Below are positions 1 to 5,840 of a stretch of DNA of 7,594 nucleotides, in pieces. The position numbers and the translations under genes were made by a program. Source of the DNA: an uncultured Candidatus Saccharibacteria bacterium (lineage in GTDB: Bacteria > Patescibacteriota > Saccharimonadia > Saccharimonadales > Saccharimonadaceae); contig CALISR010000013.1 in NCBI GenBank assembly GCA_938041435.1, forward strand, positions 1-7,594, read 5' to 3'. Position 1 is the first letter of the stretch. Each line of letters starts with the position of its first letter. The notes under the pieces are model-generated. The model saw only the letters and a list, made by a program, of their open reading frames with translations, did not search any database and was not told the origin of the DNA.

Positions 1-71
1 ATAGCGGATTTGGCTGCGGTTTGTTTCGGGTAGTTACGGCGGGGAGTTTTGTAGGCGAGGGCATGAGATGA
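1..71 (+). CDS. Possible C-terminal tail of an upstream gene (partial)
   Basis: The frame beginning at base 3 is open from the window edge to a TGA at 69-71, giving 22 residues ending GEGMR. Its stop overlaps the Nudix start as ATGA (68-71), a common arrangement for translationally coupled genes in compact genomes. The peptide is too short to recognise, and 22 open codons can occur by chance, so this is only a candidate. If real, the Nudix gene is the second gene of an operon. Confidence 0.3.
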   Translation, partial: SGFGCGLFRVVTAGSFVGEGMR

Positions 72-466
72 AGCTGAAAGATTTCAAAGCTGCCTATCGA
101 GTGACGGTCAAGGGTCTGGTTTGCGATAGAGCGGGGCGACTTTTATTCGTGCGCGAGCGGGGCGAGACTTGGGATTTGCCGGGTGGCGGACTGGAACACG
201 GCGAAGGTCTGCACGAGGCTTTACGGCGCGAGTTTCGCGAAGAACTAGACGCAGAAATCGAAATCCTCGCGGGCAAACCGCTAATCATCCCGACTTGGCA
301 CGATAAATTCGACGACCCGGTACTGATTCTCGCCTACGAAGTAAAACTCCTCACAAATCCGCAAGCCACCGAAGAGGCTGAAGAATTCGCCTATTTTCAT
401 CCTAATGAGATTGCGACCGAAAAGCTCGATTCGACGCTGAACGCTCACGCCGGACTTCTTTCATGA
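68..466 (+). CDS. Nudix (MutT-like) hydrolase
   Basis: This 132-residue protein is a single-domain Nudix hydrolase, a family that cleaves nucleoside diphosphates linked to another group X in the cytoplasm, often for nucleotide-pool cleaning. The Nudix box is visible: G40, then E46, then R54-E55-F56-x-E58-E59, which are the Mg-binding helix residues. The usual Gly three residues after R-E-U-x-E-E is replaced by Asp61, a mild deviation. The preceding strand WDLPGGGLEHGE (35-46) is typical. Length suits a minimal Nudix domain. Substrate cannot be read from the sequence; the protein lacks extra domains that would mark ADP-ribose or Ap4A hydrolases. ATG 68 is the only start in the open frame, with a weak purine-rich site (GGCGAGG) upstream and an ATGA overlap with a possible upstream frame. 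The 3' end converges with the minus-strand gene region that follows. Confidence 0.9.
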   Translation: MKLKDFKAAYRVTVKGLVCDRAGRLLFVRERGETWDLPGGGLEHGEGLHEALRREFREELDAEIEILAGKPLIIPTWHDKFDDPVLILAYEVKLLTNPQATEEAEEFAYFHPNEIATEKLDSTLNAHAGLLS

Positions 467-650
467 AGCCTTTCACAGGTTTTAGCGCTAACCGCTCGGT
501 GCCGTAATTGTCGCGAAAAGTCTGATACAACGCCCGTATATCTTCGTTCGTAGCCTCGTCCAGATTTATCATATTTGGCAAATCGGCAATATACGTAGCA
601 GGGTCGTGCAGCTCTTGACTGCACTCATCTATGAAAACTTCATGGAGAAA
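402..650 (-). pseudogene. Possible severed C-terminal part of the neighbouring hypothetical gene, beyond an in-frame amber
   Basis: Immediately after the TAG (653-651) that ends the minus-strand hypothetical gene, the same frame stays open for 82 codons to a TAG at 404-402. The translation looks like genuine protein, acidic and helical, with segments such as ELHDPATYIADLPNM and NLDEATNEDIRALYQTF. No good start codon or Shine-Dalgarno lies at its beginning; the first in-frame ATG is 23 codons in. The last 21 codons are antisense to the Nudix 3' end and may not be original coding sequence. The likeliest reading is a longer ancestral protein cut by a nonsense mutation. Stop readthrough is a less likely alternative. 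Confidence 0.4.
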
Positions 651-1373
651 CTATATCGTACACATTACCACGGCTTCAACTAGTTGAGAGACTTTGACTC
701 CACCGAATGAGACCCCATAATTCATAGCGTCCTCAATGCTGTAAGGATGGACGTCAATAACTATATCGCCCGAAGATGCTCTACGGCGCGGACCCTCGAT
801 ATAGAACCTGCCGTCATTACCCAAATAGGCGGCACACTCGCATTTTATGTTGCCGATATACATCGTTTTTGAAAATTTTCCCAATTGAAACAGCGCAACT
901 TCCTTGGTGATTTCACCTTCGCTATCTTTCTGCTGATATGTTTGCAGCGACTCTGGATCCATTGCATACATCTGGTCTATGATTAGCGGCTTTATGCTGT
1001 CCAGCAACTCTTGCTCGCGCTGTGTTGGTGTCATAATTCTCTCAGCCCGTTTGACGTCTTCATCAAGAAGATGCATTTTCTGGTCGAGGTTCCAAAGACT
1101 GTCTCCGAGTTCGCGAAGTATGCCAGGACGCCTAGTCTCGACGCCGTCAATAACAGAGGGATCTACTGATGATAAGCTATTGGCAAGAATTCCGATCTCT
1201 CCAAGTCTAATTCGCCACCCCTCCTTTCCCCATTCCACCATCTCGGTGGTCTTCTTGATCTCGGTGGCGATATGATCAAGGAGTGCAATTTGATTATCGA
1301 CTTTATCTCCGAGGTCGGTCGTCCTCGAATCTGCAACAGAAGTTGCATTAGCTTCATCATGTCTATCTACCAT
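651..1373 (-). CDS. Hypothetical soluble protein, probably truncated at its C-terminus
   Basis: This 240-residue protein is not recognised. The N-terminal two thirds are hydrophilic and helical, with coiled-coil-like stretches (DKVDNQIALLDHIATEIKK near residues 23-41 and LWNLDQKMHLLDEDVKRAE near 93-111). The last third looks beta-rich, with an IKCECAAYLGNDGRFYIEG segment. No signal peptide or membrane segment is seen. The frame can be extended to a GTG at 1427, but that codon overlaps the transposase stop and the IS inverted repeat. The ATG at 1373 is preferred because a -10 element ends 7 nt before it, implying a leaderless mRNA. The reading frame continues beyond its TAG stop for 82 protein-like codons, so the present product is probably a shortened form of a protein of about 320 residues. 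It is transcribed away from the IS30 element. Confidence 0.6.
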   Translation of the reverse strand: MVDRHDEANATSVADSRTTDLGDKVDNQIALLDHIATEIKKTTEMVEWGKEGWRIRLGEIGILANSLSSVDPSVIDGVETRRPGILRELGDSLWNLDQKMHLLDEDVKRAERIMTPTQREQELLDSIKPLIIDQMYAMDPESLQTYQQKDSEGEITKEVALFQLGKFSKTMYIGNIKCECAAYLGNDGRFYIEGPRRRASSGDIVIDVHPYSIEDAMNYGVSFGGVKVSQLVEAVVMCTI

Positions 1374-1409
1374 AGGTCCTATAATAGCATGAGTTAAGAA
1401 AATAAGCAA
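1374..1409 (-). promoter_or_regulatory. Candidate leaderless promoter for the hypothetical gene
   Basis: On the minus strand, TTGCTT (1409-1404) and TATTAT (1386-1381) are separated by 17 nt. The -10 matches consensus at 5 of 6 positions and the -35 at 3 of 6. Only 7 nt (AGGACCT) separate the -10 from the ATG at 1373, which puts the expected start of transcription at or next to the start codon. AGGA within those 7 nt is too close to act as a normal ribosome binding site. The promoter lies just outside the IS30 inverted repeat. Confidence 0.5.
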
Positions 1410-1423
1410 ACTACCTTCTAACC

Positions 1424-2537
1424 TCACTCCTCAACCGCAATACCCAAAGACGCGGCGTATTCCAGTGGCGTTAGCCACTGGAATCGTTTTCTTGGTCGGT
1501 TGTTAAGCATGGATTCTACTTTTAATATATCCCGGTTAGTTAGTTTTTTGAAGTCTGTGCCTTTGGAGAAGAAGTCGCGGATGAGTCCGTTGGTGTTTTC
1601 GTTTCTGCCTCGTTCCCAGGAATGGTAGGGATTGGCGAAGTAAATCTTTGTATTGAGTTCCTGTTCGGTTTGTCTCCAACCGGCAAATTCTACGCCGTTG
1701 TCGTAGGTTATGGTCTTTGGTAAGGCTCCGGTGTGCCTGCTGAGCCTTTCTAGGTCGAGTATGGTCTGTTTTTTGTATCTTATGTACATCATAGCCGCGC
1801 ACTAGGCTAATTGAGACTAACCCCGTCTTTCGCTCCACGTGAGTGAGCAATCTGTCTCGGCTATCCTTGCCGAAGATGGTATCGCCCTCTAGGTCGCCTA
1901 AGCGCCCGAGTTCGTCCACTACGCCGGGTCTAGTTGCAATATTGCGTTTGCCGGCAGGTATACGGCTGCATCTGTATTTCTTGCCGCGCCGCCGCAGGTG
2001 TTTATGGAGGTTGTATTTCTTGGCGTATTTGTAGATTGCTTTAGGCGAGACATAAAGCAAGCTAGCAGATTTGTCTCTTTTGTTAATCTCTATCTGCAGC
2101 CTGCCGGCAATCTGCTCGGGAGACCAGCGCAGCCTGAGGCGCGATTTAACGAACTCTCTGGTTTGCTGGTATCTAGAAAGCTCGAGCAGCAGAGACTGCT
2201 TCTTGCATCTAGCCAGCGTCTTCTGCTGGGCGGATTTAGCCAAGTAGTTTATTCTCTCGAATTGGCACAGGCGTTTCCTATACCGAGCCTTCTTCTCGCG
2301 AATCACTGGCACTTTGGCGGTACCACGAAAGCGTCTCGAGTCTAGCCTTAGCTCCTTAGGTTTATTAACTCTAGTCTTTTTGGCAAAATTCTGGTTTCGC
2401 CTGAGCTCCCGGGAGATGGTTGAGGGACTGCGGTTTAGCATGCGAGCTATCTCGCGCACCCCGGCTGAGCTTCTAAGCAAGGTTTCAATAACAATTCGCT
2501 CTTCGCTTGAAAGTTGTGTATACTTTCTTTGAGGCAT
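1424..2537 (-). pseudogene. IS30-family transposase, interrupted by a frameshift
   Basis: This encodes the DDE transposase of an IS30-family element, which cuts and joins the element's ends. The first frame (2537 down to about 1770) starts MPQRKYTQLS and carries the N-terminal helix-turn-helix (about residues 5-48: EERIVIETLL, then RSPSTISREL). It also holds the first catalytic aspartate, D219 in LEGDT. The frame is lost after K256 at a run of six A (T6 at 1769-1774 on the plus strand). Reading resumes one base on, with D279 (TITYDNG) and E313 (ERGRNENTNGLIR). These two are separated by exactly 33 residues, the D-x33-E spacing of this family. Removing one A gives a continuous 370-residue protein, a normal family length. 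The remaining 0-frame runs on to 1536 with nonsense-like sequence. AGAAAGG lies 9 nt before the ATG. As written the gene is inactive unless the ribosome shifts frame. Confidence 0.9.
1426..1445. repeat. IS30 left inverted repeat
   Basis: It pairs with 2625-2644 at 17 of 20 positions, including the perfect 12-bp core CCTCAACCGCAA (1429-1440). It overlaps the 3' end of the transposase reading frame. Confidence 0.7.
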
Positions 2538-2624
2538 TTTGGAATACCTTTCTGCTAAAATTAGGTTGTTTTCGTAGATCCAATTTTAACAAAGGACGAA
2601 CCAAGATGCCTCTTTTTGCATGGG

Positions 2625-2644
2625 GAGTGTTGCGGTTGAGGGGT
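2625..2644. repeat. IS30 right inverted repeat
   Basis: It contains the perfect core TTGCGGTTGAGG (2630-2641), the inverted copy of 1429-1440. It lies about 90 bp upstream of the transposase start, leaving room for the transposase promoter, for which no clear hexamers were found. Confidence 0.7.
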
Positions 2645-2660
2645 TGGAGTGGGTAAGGGC

Positions 2661-2689
2661 TTGCTTTTTTATCAAAAGCACTGCATAAT
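2661..2689 (+). promoter_or_regulatory. Candidate promoter for the split plus-strand gene
   Basis: TTGCTT (2661-2666) and CATAAT (2684-2689) are spaced by 17 nt. The -10 matches consensus at 5 of 6 positions and the -35 at 3 of 6. Transcription would begin near 2696, leaving a leader of about 50 nt before the ATG at 2746. The -35 is the same hexamer, at the same distance from the IS inverted repeat, as in the promoter on the other side of the element. Confidence 0.45.
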
Positions 2690-2745
2690 AATGCATACAA
2701 ACGAAAAAACGAACGCAAAAACCAGCGGAGTATCCCAAGAATATC

Positions 2746-2991
2746 ATGCCATCATACGAAGTATCACCTCCATCACCCTGCGAAGTAACGCCAGATGAAG
2801 ACCAATTAATCGATGCTTTGTGGTATCGTGCAAGCGAGCGGGCTGCAGAGCTGCTGAGTACGCAGGATTTGCAACGCGCCGACCTCCGGTGGCCGACGCC
2901 GCTTGCGACATTGCCGACTGCACTGCCGCTGCGAAGTCGAATGCACTATGATGATACGATTGACCCAATAGCACATATGCCAATTGCCTAG
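2746..2991 (+). CDS. Hypothetical protein, N-terminal part of an amber-split frame
   Basis: This 81-codon frame starts MPSYEVSPPSP and ends HMPIA before a TAG. It is not recognised. It is hydrophilic with a helical segment (DEDQLIDALWYRASERAAELL, about residues 18-38) and a Pro/Leu-rich stretch after it; no membrane segment or signal peptide is seen. The only Shine-Dalgarno-like site, GGAG at 2727-2730, is 15 nt from the ATG, which is long. The frame continues without a gap into the next ORF (TAG then ATG, same phase), and sequence character does not change across the stop. The two parts probably form one gene of about 312 codons broken by a nonsense mutation. The alternative is a genuine upstream small gene coupled to the next. 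Confidence 0.5.
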   Translation: MPSYEVSPPSPCEVTPDEDQLIDALWYRASERAAELLSTQDLQRADLRWPTPLATLPTALPLRSRMHYDDTIDPIAHMPIA

Positions 2992-3684
2992 ATGAGCTAT
3001 GAGGAGCTAGCGAGCTACTGCGCGCTAGACAAGGTTGGGGCAGTGATGGCGCGTGGTGCTGCTTTGCTGCCCGAGCTCTTGCCTCAGGCTCAGCATGATG
3101 TAGTGCGGCAGCGCCTCTTCGAGACAATGGCGCAGTCGAGCTCGCCTGAGCAGTGGCAGCAGGCTGATCGGTGCAACCGCCAGCAGTGCGAGACTGGCCG
3201 GCCACTGATCGAGCAGGGCGATATGATCCACGCCATGCAGCCAGCCCATGTGGCCGAGGCGCTGGTGCTTGGCCTGCGCTGCAGCGAGGTCACTCACCGG
3301 CAGGGGCTCGACCCGGTTTTTCCGCTGACGGTGAGCTTCTTTGCCGCTCGTCACACGGTGCAGCCTGGGAATGATATACCACTACCCCGCAATGATCCCT
3401 ACGGCCTCGTCAATCTCATTGTGGCCCGGCCAGAGCCTGGCCAGGTGTATCTATCACGCGAGCATACTCAGCAGTATCAGAGCTTTGTGAGTATGGCGAC
3501 AACAGGGGCCAAGAGTATTGTGATTCGCGATCGGAGCACAGACTGGACGGAGGAAGAAGTTGCCGATGCAATCAAGCACGTGCGGCATATCATTCCTCAG
3601 AGTGGCCGCTATATCCCGCTCTACCAGCAATCGACGGGTCAGCTCCTCTTGACGCCTGAGCAGTTTGATGCTGCCCGGGGGTAG
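2992..3684 (+). CDS. Hypothetical protein, C-terminal part of an amber-split frame
   Basis: This 230-codon frame starts MSYEELASYCALDKVG immediately after the TAG of the preceding frame. It is not recognised. It is soluble, Gln- and Ala-rich, with a helical N-terminal half, a more beta-like middle (PLTVSFFAARHTVQPG, YGLVNLIVARPEPGQVYLS) and a helical segment TEEEVADAIKHVRHII near residues 188-203. No Shine-Dalgarno precedes the ATG: the bases before it read CCAATTGCCTAG. Independent initiation would therefore need re-initiation after the upstream stop. By contrast, rplO in this window shares the TAG/ATG arrangement but has a strong AAAGGAGG before its start. GC-rich coding style resembles the ribosomal genes more than the IS, so this is likely a resident gene. 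Confidence 0.65.
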   Translation: MSYEELASYCALDKVGAVMARGAALLPELLPQAQHDVVRQRLFETMAQSSSPEQWQQADRCNRQQCETGRPLIEQGDMIHAMQPAHVAEALVLGLRCSEVTHRQGLDPVFPLTVSFFAARHTVQPGNDIPLPRNDPYGLVNLIVARPEPGQVYLSREHTQQYQSFVSMATTGAKSIVIRDRSTDWTEEEVADAIKHVRHIIPQSGRYIPLYQQSTGQLLLTPEQFDAARG

Positions 3685-3731
3685 GTGTATTCTATAAAGA
3701 AGAGAACCAATATGCAGCAAGGAGGTTGCTT

Positions 3732-3779
3732 ATGACAACGCAGATGACATATTCTCGCGACGGGGGAGTACTATGCTGA
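3732..3779 (+). CDS. 15-codon leader ORF overlapping the small membrane protein
   Basis: AAGGAGG (3719-3725) lies 6 nt before ATG 3732, one of the best ribosome binding sites in the window. The frame encodes MTTQMTYSRDGGVLC and stops at TGA 3777-3779, which overlaps the next gene's start by 7 nt. A still shorter frame (ATG 3712, MQQGGCL) overlaps this ATG as ATGA. The peptide is not recognised. It may serve to bring ribosomes to the downstream start rather than act itself. A false frame beside a coincidental Shine-Dalgarno is possible. Confidence 0.4.
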   Translation: MTTQMTYSRDGGVLC

Positions 3780-3946
3780 CTTCCTTTGCCTGTAGCGATA
3801 AAATAATCGGCTGGCTCGATTGCCAGTGGCAGCCAGGGAGTCCGCTGTGGGCACTCGCCGGGCTGGTGGGGTTGATGATAATTAGTGCGATTATTGCGGT
3901 GGCAGTGGTAGTGCATGTCCGCCGCCGGAGCAGCGCGCAGCAATAA
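3773..3946 (+). CDS. Small single-pass membrane protein
   Basis: This 57-residue protein was found by reading the gap after the split gene. It starts MLTSFACSDKIIGWLDCQW. It then has one strongly hydrophobic segment at about residues 25-48 (LWALAGLVGLMIISAIIAV and on) followed by HVRRRSSAQQ. The Arg cluster after the helix suggests the C-terminus is cytoplasmic by the positive-inside rule. Two Cys (7 and 17) lie on the predicted outer side. The start has GGGGGAG (3762-3768) 4 nt upstream and sits inside the 15-codon ORF, so translation is probably coupled. It is not assigned to a family. No clear terminator follows. Function cannot be inferred. Confidence 0.6.
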   Translation: MLTSFACSDKIIGWLDCQWQPGSPLWALAGLVGLMIISAIIAVAVVVHVRRRSSAQQ

Positions 3947-4204
3947 TCCTACAGCAGTACCTATGAGCAGTTTATGCTGGCTAACTATGTCTTTAAATGC
4001 TTCTACAGGTGTCTTCCAACAAAAGCTCAACCTCTACCTCAGCGCTAACTCCACCTTTCCATACTGCGTCTGATGGCATGTGAAATTGATCGTGATGATT
4101 GATTTCAGCCCAACGCAAGATATTGATATAGACACCAATCATTATAGTTTATCTATCGGGGCATAAGAGCTGGTGAGGGTTTTGAGATTGAGGCACTTCC
4201 ATCC
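3947..4204. other. Gap without a supported gene; possible coding relics
   Basis: No gene with a ribosome binding site was found. A 36-codon frame from ATG 3963 (containing NASTGVFQQKLNLYLSANST) ends at TGA 4071-4073. The same frame continues for 30 more codons (VMIDFSPTQDIDIDTNHYS) to TAA 4164-4166. Both halves look protein-like, so this may be a decayed gene, but no homology is recognised. No terminator hairpin with a T-tract was seen. Confidence 0.3.
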
Positions 4205-4234
4205 TTGCACTCTCCCCATCATCTGTGGTACAAT
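4205..4234 (+). promoter_or_regulatory. Promoter of the rplF-rplR-rpsE-rplO unit
   Basis: TTGCAC (4205-4210) is followed after 18 nt by TACAAT (4229-4234), which matches the -10 consensus at 5 of 6. TGG directly precedes the -10, an extended -10 element. Transcription would start near 4241 and leave a leader of about 110 nt before rplF, long enough for regulation, though I see no recognised ribosomal-protein binding structure in it. Confidence 0.55.
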
Positions 4235-4352
4235 TAGCAAGATATTAACTTTGCGAGTGAAACGGGAGTTTTGCGTTCTGGTTGTTCGCCTATGGAGAAT
4301 GGCCGGCAGCACGAGACAAACATTTTGCTGGCTACTAATCGAAAGGTAAGCA

Positions 4353-4895
4353 ATGAGTCTGAGTCGAATCGGAAAACTGCCGGTGGCGATTCCATCGGGT
4401 GTGACAATCACGGTTGACTCTGGTGATGTGGTCGTCAAGGGCCCCAAAGGTGAGCTCTCGCAGTTCATTACGCCAGCGGTCGAGGTGAAGGTCGAGGACG
4501 GGCAGGTGACGGTTCATCCCAAGGATGAGTCCAAGGCTGCTCGGGCCCAGCATGGGCTGATGCGCGCCCTCATCAACAACATGGTGATTGGCGTGACCCA
4601 GGGGTACGAGAAGCGCCTCGAGGTCAAAGGTGTGGGCTTTCGGGTTTCGTCGAGCAATAACGAGCTGACGATGAGCCTGGGCTTTAGCCACGAAGTCCAC
4701 TACAAAGCCCCAGAGGGGGTTAATGTAACGAACGAGCGAATGGTGATCGTCGTGACGGGTATCGACAAACAAAAGGTTGGCCAAGCTGCCGCCGAGATCC
4801 GCGCTCTCAAGAAGCCAGAGCCATACAAGGGCAAGGGCATTATGTATGTTGGTGAGCAAATTTTGCGCAAAGCAGGGAAGGCAGGTAAGAAATAA
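4353..4895 (+). CDS. rplF: 50S ribosomal protein L6
   Basis: L6 binds 23S rRNA near the GTPase-associated region of the large subunit. The 180-residue product has normal family length and the N-terminal MSLSRIGKLPVAIPSGV typical of L6. It has two repeated alpha/beta domains and the C-terminal signature around KKPEPYKGKGIMY, where most homologues have R in place of the M. AAAGG (4342-4346) lies 6 nt before the ATG. The gene is first in its unit. Its usual upstream neighbour rpsH (S8) is absent; instead there is a promoter and unrelated DNA. Its TAA overlaps the rplR start as TAATG. Confidence 0.97.
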   Translation: MSLSRIGKLPVAIPSGVTITVDSGDVVVKGPKGELSQFITPAVEVKVEDGQVTVHPKDESKAARAQHGLMRALINNMVIGVTQGYEKRLEVKGVGFRVSSSNNELTMSLGFSHEVHYKAPEGVNVTNERMVIVVTGIDKQKVGQAAAEIRALKKPEPYKGKGIMYVGEQILRKAGKAGKK

Positions 4896-5251
4896 TGGCA
4901 CACGCATTAGCAAAAAAACTCCTGAATCGTGACCTGCGCAAGCGCCGCGTTCGAGCTCGCGTGCACGGCACGGCTCAGCGCCCACGCTTGAGCGTGACGA
5001 TTAGCAACTTGCACGTGAGCGCACAGCTCATCGATGATGACGCCCACACAACATTGGCTGCTGCCACTACTGTTGGTACTAAAGCAACTGGCACCATGAC
5101 AGAGAAGGCCGCCAAGGTAGGCACAGATATCGCCAAGAAGGCCAAGAAAGCAAAGATAAGTGCAGTCGTCTTCGACCGCAATGGTCGCCAGTATGCTGGC
5201 CGCCTGAGCGCACTCGCAGATGCTGCCCGCAAGGAAGGATTGGAGTTTTAG
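4895..5251 (+). CDS. rplR: 50S ribosomal protein L18
   Basis: L18 binds 5S rRNA and helps form the central protuberance of the large subunit. The 118-residue product has the expected basic N-terminus (KKLLNRDLRKRRVRARV), the RPRLSVTISNLHVSAQLIDD core and the C-terminal VVFDRNGRQYAGRLSALADAAR pattern ending in GLEF. Length is normal. It starts one base inside the rplF stop (TAATG) and ends in TAG one base before the rpsE start, so translation is coupled. A Lys/Ala-rich stretch (EKAAKVGTDIAKKAKKAK) fills the variable region. Confidence 0.96.
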   Translation: MAHALAKKLLNRDLRKRRVRARVHGTAQRPRLSVTISNLHVSAQLIDDDAHTTLAAATTVGTKATGTMTEKAAKVGTDIAKKAKKAKISAVVFDRNGRQYAGRLSALADAARKEGLEF

Positions 5252-5252
5252 T

Positions 5253-5840
5253 ATGGCAGATCGACCTGCAAATACTACACCTCGCCCAAATGACCGGCGC
5301 AACCAGCGTGGTCGGGGCCGGGGTGGTCGCCGCGATGACCGGCGCAACCAGCGTGATGACACGCCAAAGGAATTTGAAGAAGTTGTTGTCAATATCGACC
5401 GCGTGGCACGCGTCGTTAAGGGTGGTCGCCGCTTCCGCTTTAAGGCGCTGGTGGTAGTGGGCAACCGCAAGAATAAGGTTGGTGTTGGTGTGGCGAAGGG
5501 TGCCGATGTGCAGACTGCCATTGCCAAGGCAACCTCGGTCGCCAAGAAACACCTTGTCGTCATTCCAGTGGTAAATGAGACCATCCCACACGAGATGGAA
5601 GTCAAGCTCAGTGGTGCACGTGTGCTTATTAAGCCAGCTGCGCCTGGTACGGGTATCATTGCCGGTGGTGTAGTGCGCGCCGTCATTGGTGTGACGGGCA
5701 TCCGCAACCTGCTCTCGAAGAGCCTGGGCAGCACCAACAAGGTAAACATCGCCTATGCTACGGTGGAAGCTCTGCGCAGTATGGTGCCACGCGAGCAGTG
5801 GGTTGGTGCCAAGAAGCAACCCGCAAAGGAGGGCAAGTAG
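5253..5840 (+). CDS. rpsE: 30S ribosomal protein S5
   Basis: S5 is a small-subunit protein that contributes to mRNA entry and decoding accuracy. The 195-residue product has the family core from about residue 41: FEEVVVNIDRVARVVKGGRR, then GVGVAKGADVQTAI, then the C-terminal domain GTGIIAGGVVRAVIGVTGI and KSLGSTNKVN. An Arg/Gly/Asp/Asn-rich N-terminal extension of about 35 residues precedes it, built partly from a duplicated 21-bp unit. The start at ATG 5253 is preferred over the in-frame ATG 5220, because 5220 lies inside rplR while GGAG (5242-5245) sits 7 nt before 5253 and MADRP is a natural start. The TAG stop abuts the rplO ATG. No rpmD (L30) lies between them, unlike most bacteria. Confidence 0.96.
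   Translation: MADRPANTTPRPNDRRNQRGRGRGGRRDDRRNQRDDTPKEFEEVVVNIDRVARVVKGGRRFRFKALVVVGNRKNKVGVGVAKGADVQTAIAKATSVAKKHLVVIPVVNETIPHEMEVKLSGARVLIKPAAPGTGIIAGGVVRAVIGVTGIRNLLSKSLGSTNKVNIAYATVEALRSMVPREQWVGAKKQPAKEGK
5290..5355 (+). repeat. Two exact 21-bp direct repeats in the rpsE 5' end
   Basis: Bases 5290-5310 and 5335-5355 are identical (beginning ATGACCGGCGCAACC). The offset of 45 bp is a whole number of codons, so each copy encodes DRRNQR. The intervening bases encode a Gly/Arg-rich linker. This looks like an in-frame duplication that lengthened the S5 N-terminal tail. Confidence 0.9.

Larger units (their letters stand above)
1426..2644 (-). mobile_element. IS30-family insertion sequence (about 1.2 kb)
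   Basis: The transposase is bracketed by imperfect inverted repeats at 1426-1445 and 2625-2644. The core TTGCGGTTGAGG, reading outward, is perfect for 12 bp, and 17 of 20 bp match overall, with all three mismatches being transitions. The span of 1219 bp is close to the usual IS30 size. The transposase stop codon TGA (1426-1424) sits on the outer edge of the left repeat. I could not find matching target duplications next to these limits. The true tips may lie further out, because a TTGCTT hexamer recurs at the same distance beyond both repeats. Confidence 0.8.

Noticed and set aside
1374..1427. GTG 1427 as start of the hypothetical gene
   Set aside because: It overlaps the transposase stop and the IS repeat, and the promoter places transcription start next to ATG 1373.
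1763..1780. Programmed -1 frameshift at A_AAA_AAC
   Set aside because: The heptamer is not in the incoming frame, and the second frame is reached by +1 or -2, not -1.
2744..3354. Minus-strand frames antisense to the split plus-strand gene
   Set aside because: They are Ala/Arg/Ser-rich shadow composition without ribosome binding sites; the plus-strand frames have better coding character and a promoter.
4335..4985. Long minus-strand frames antisense to rplF/rplR/rpsE/rplO
   Set aside because: They are shadows of confidently identified ribosomal protein genes in GC-rich DNA, with no initiation signals.
5220..5252. Upstream in-frame ATG for rpsE
   Set aside because: It lies inside rplR and adds residues unlike S5; ATG 5253 has a well-spaced GGAG.
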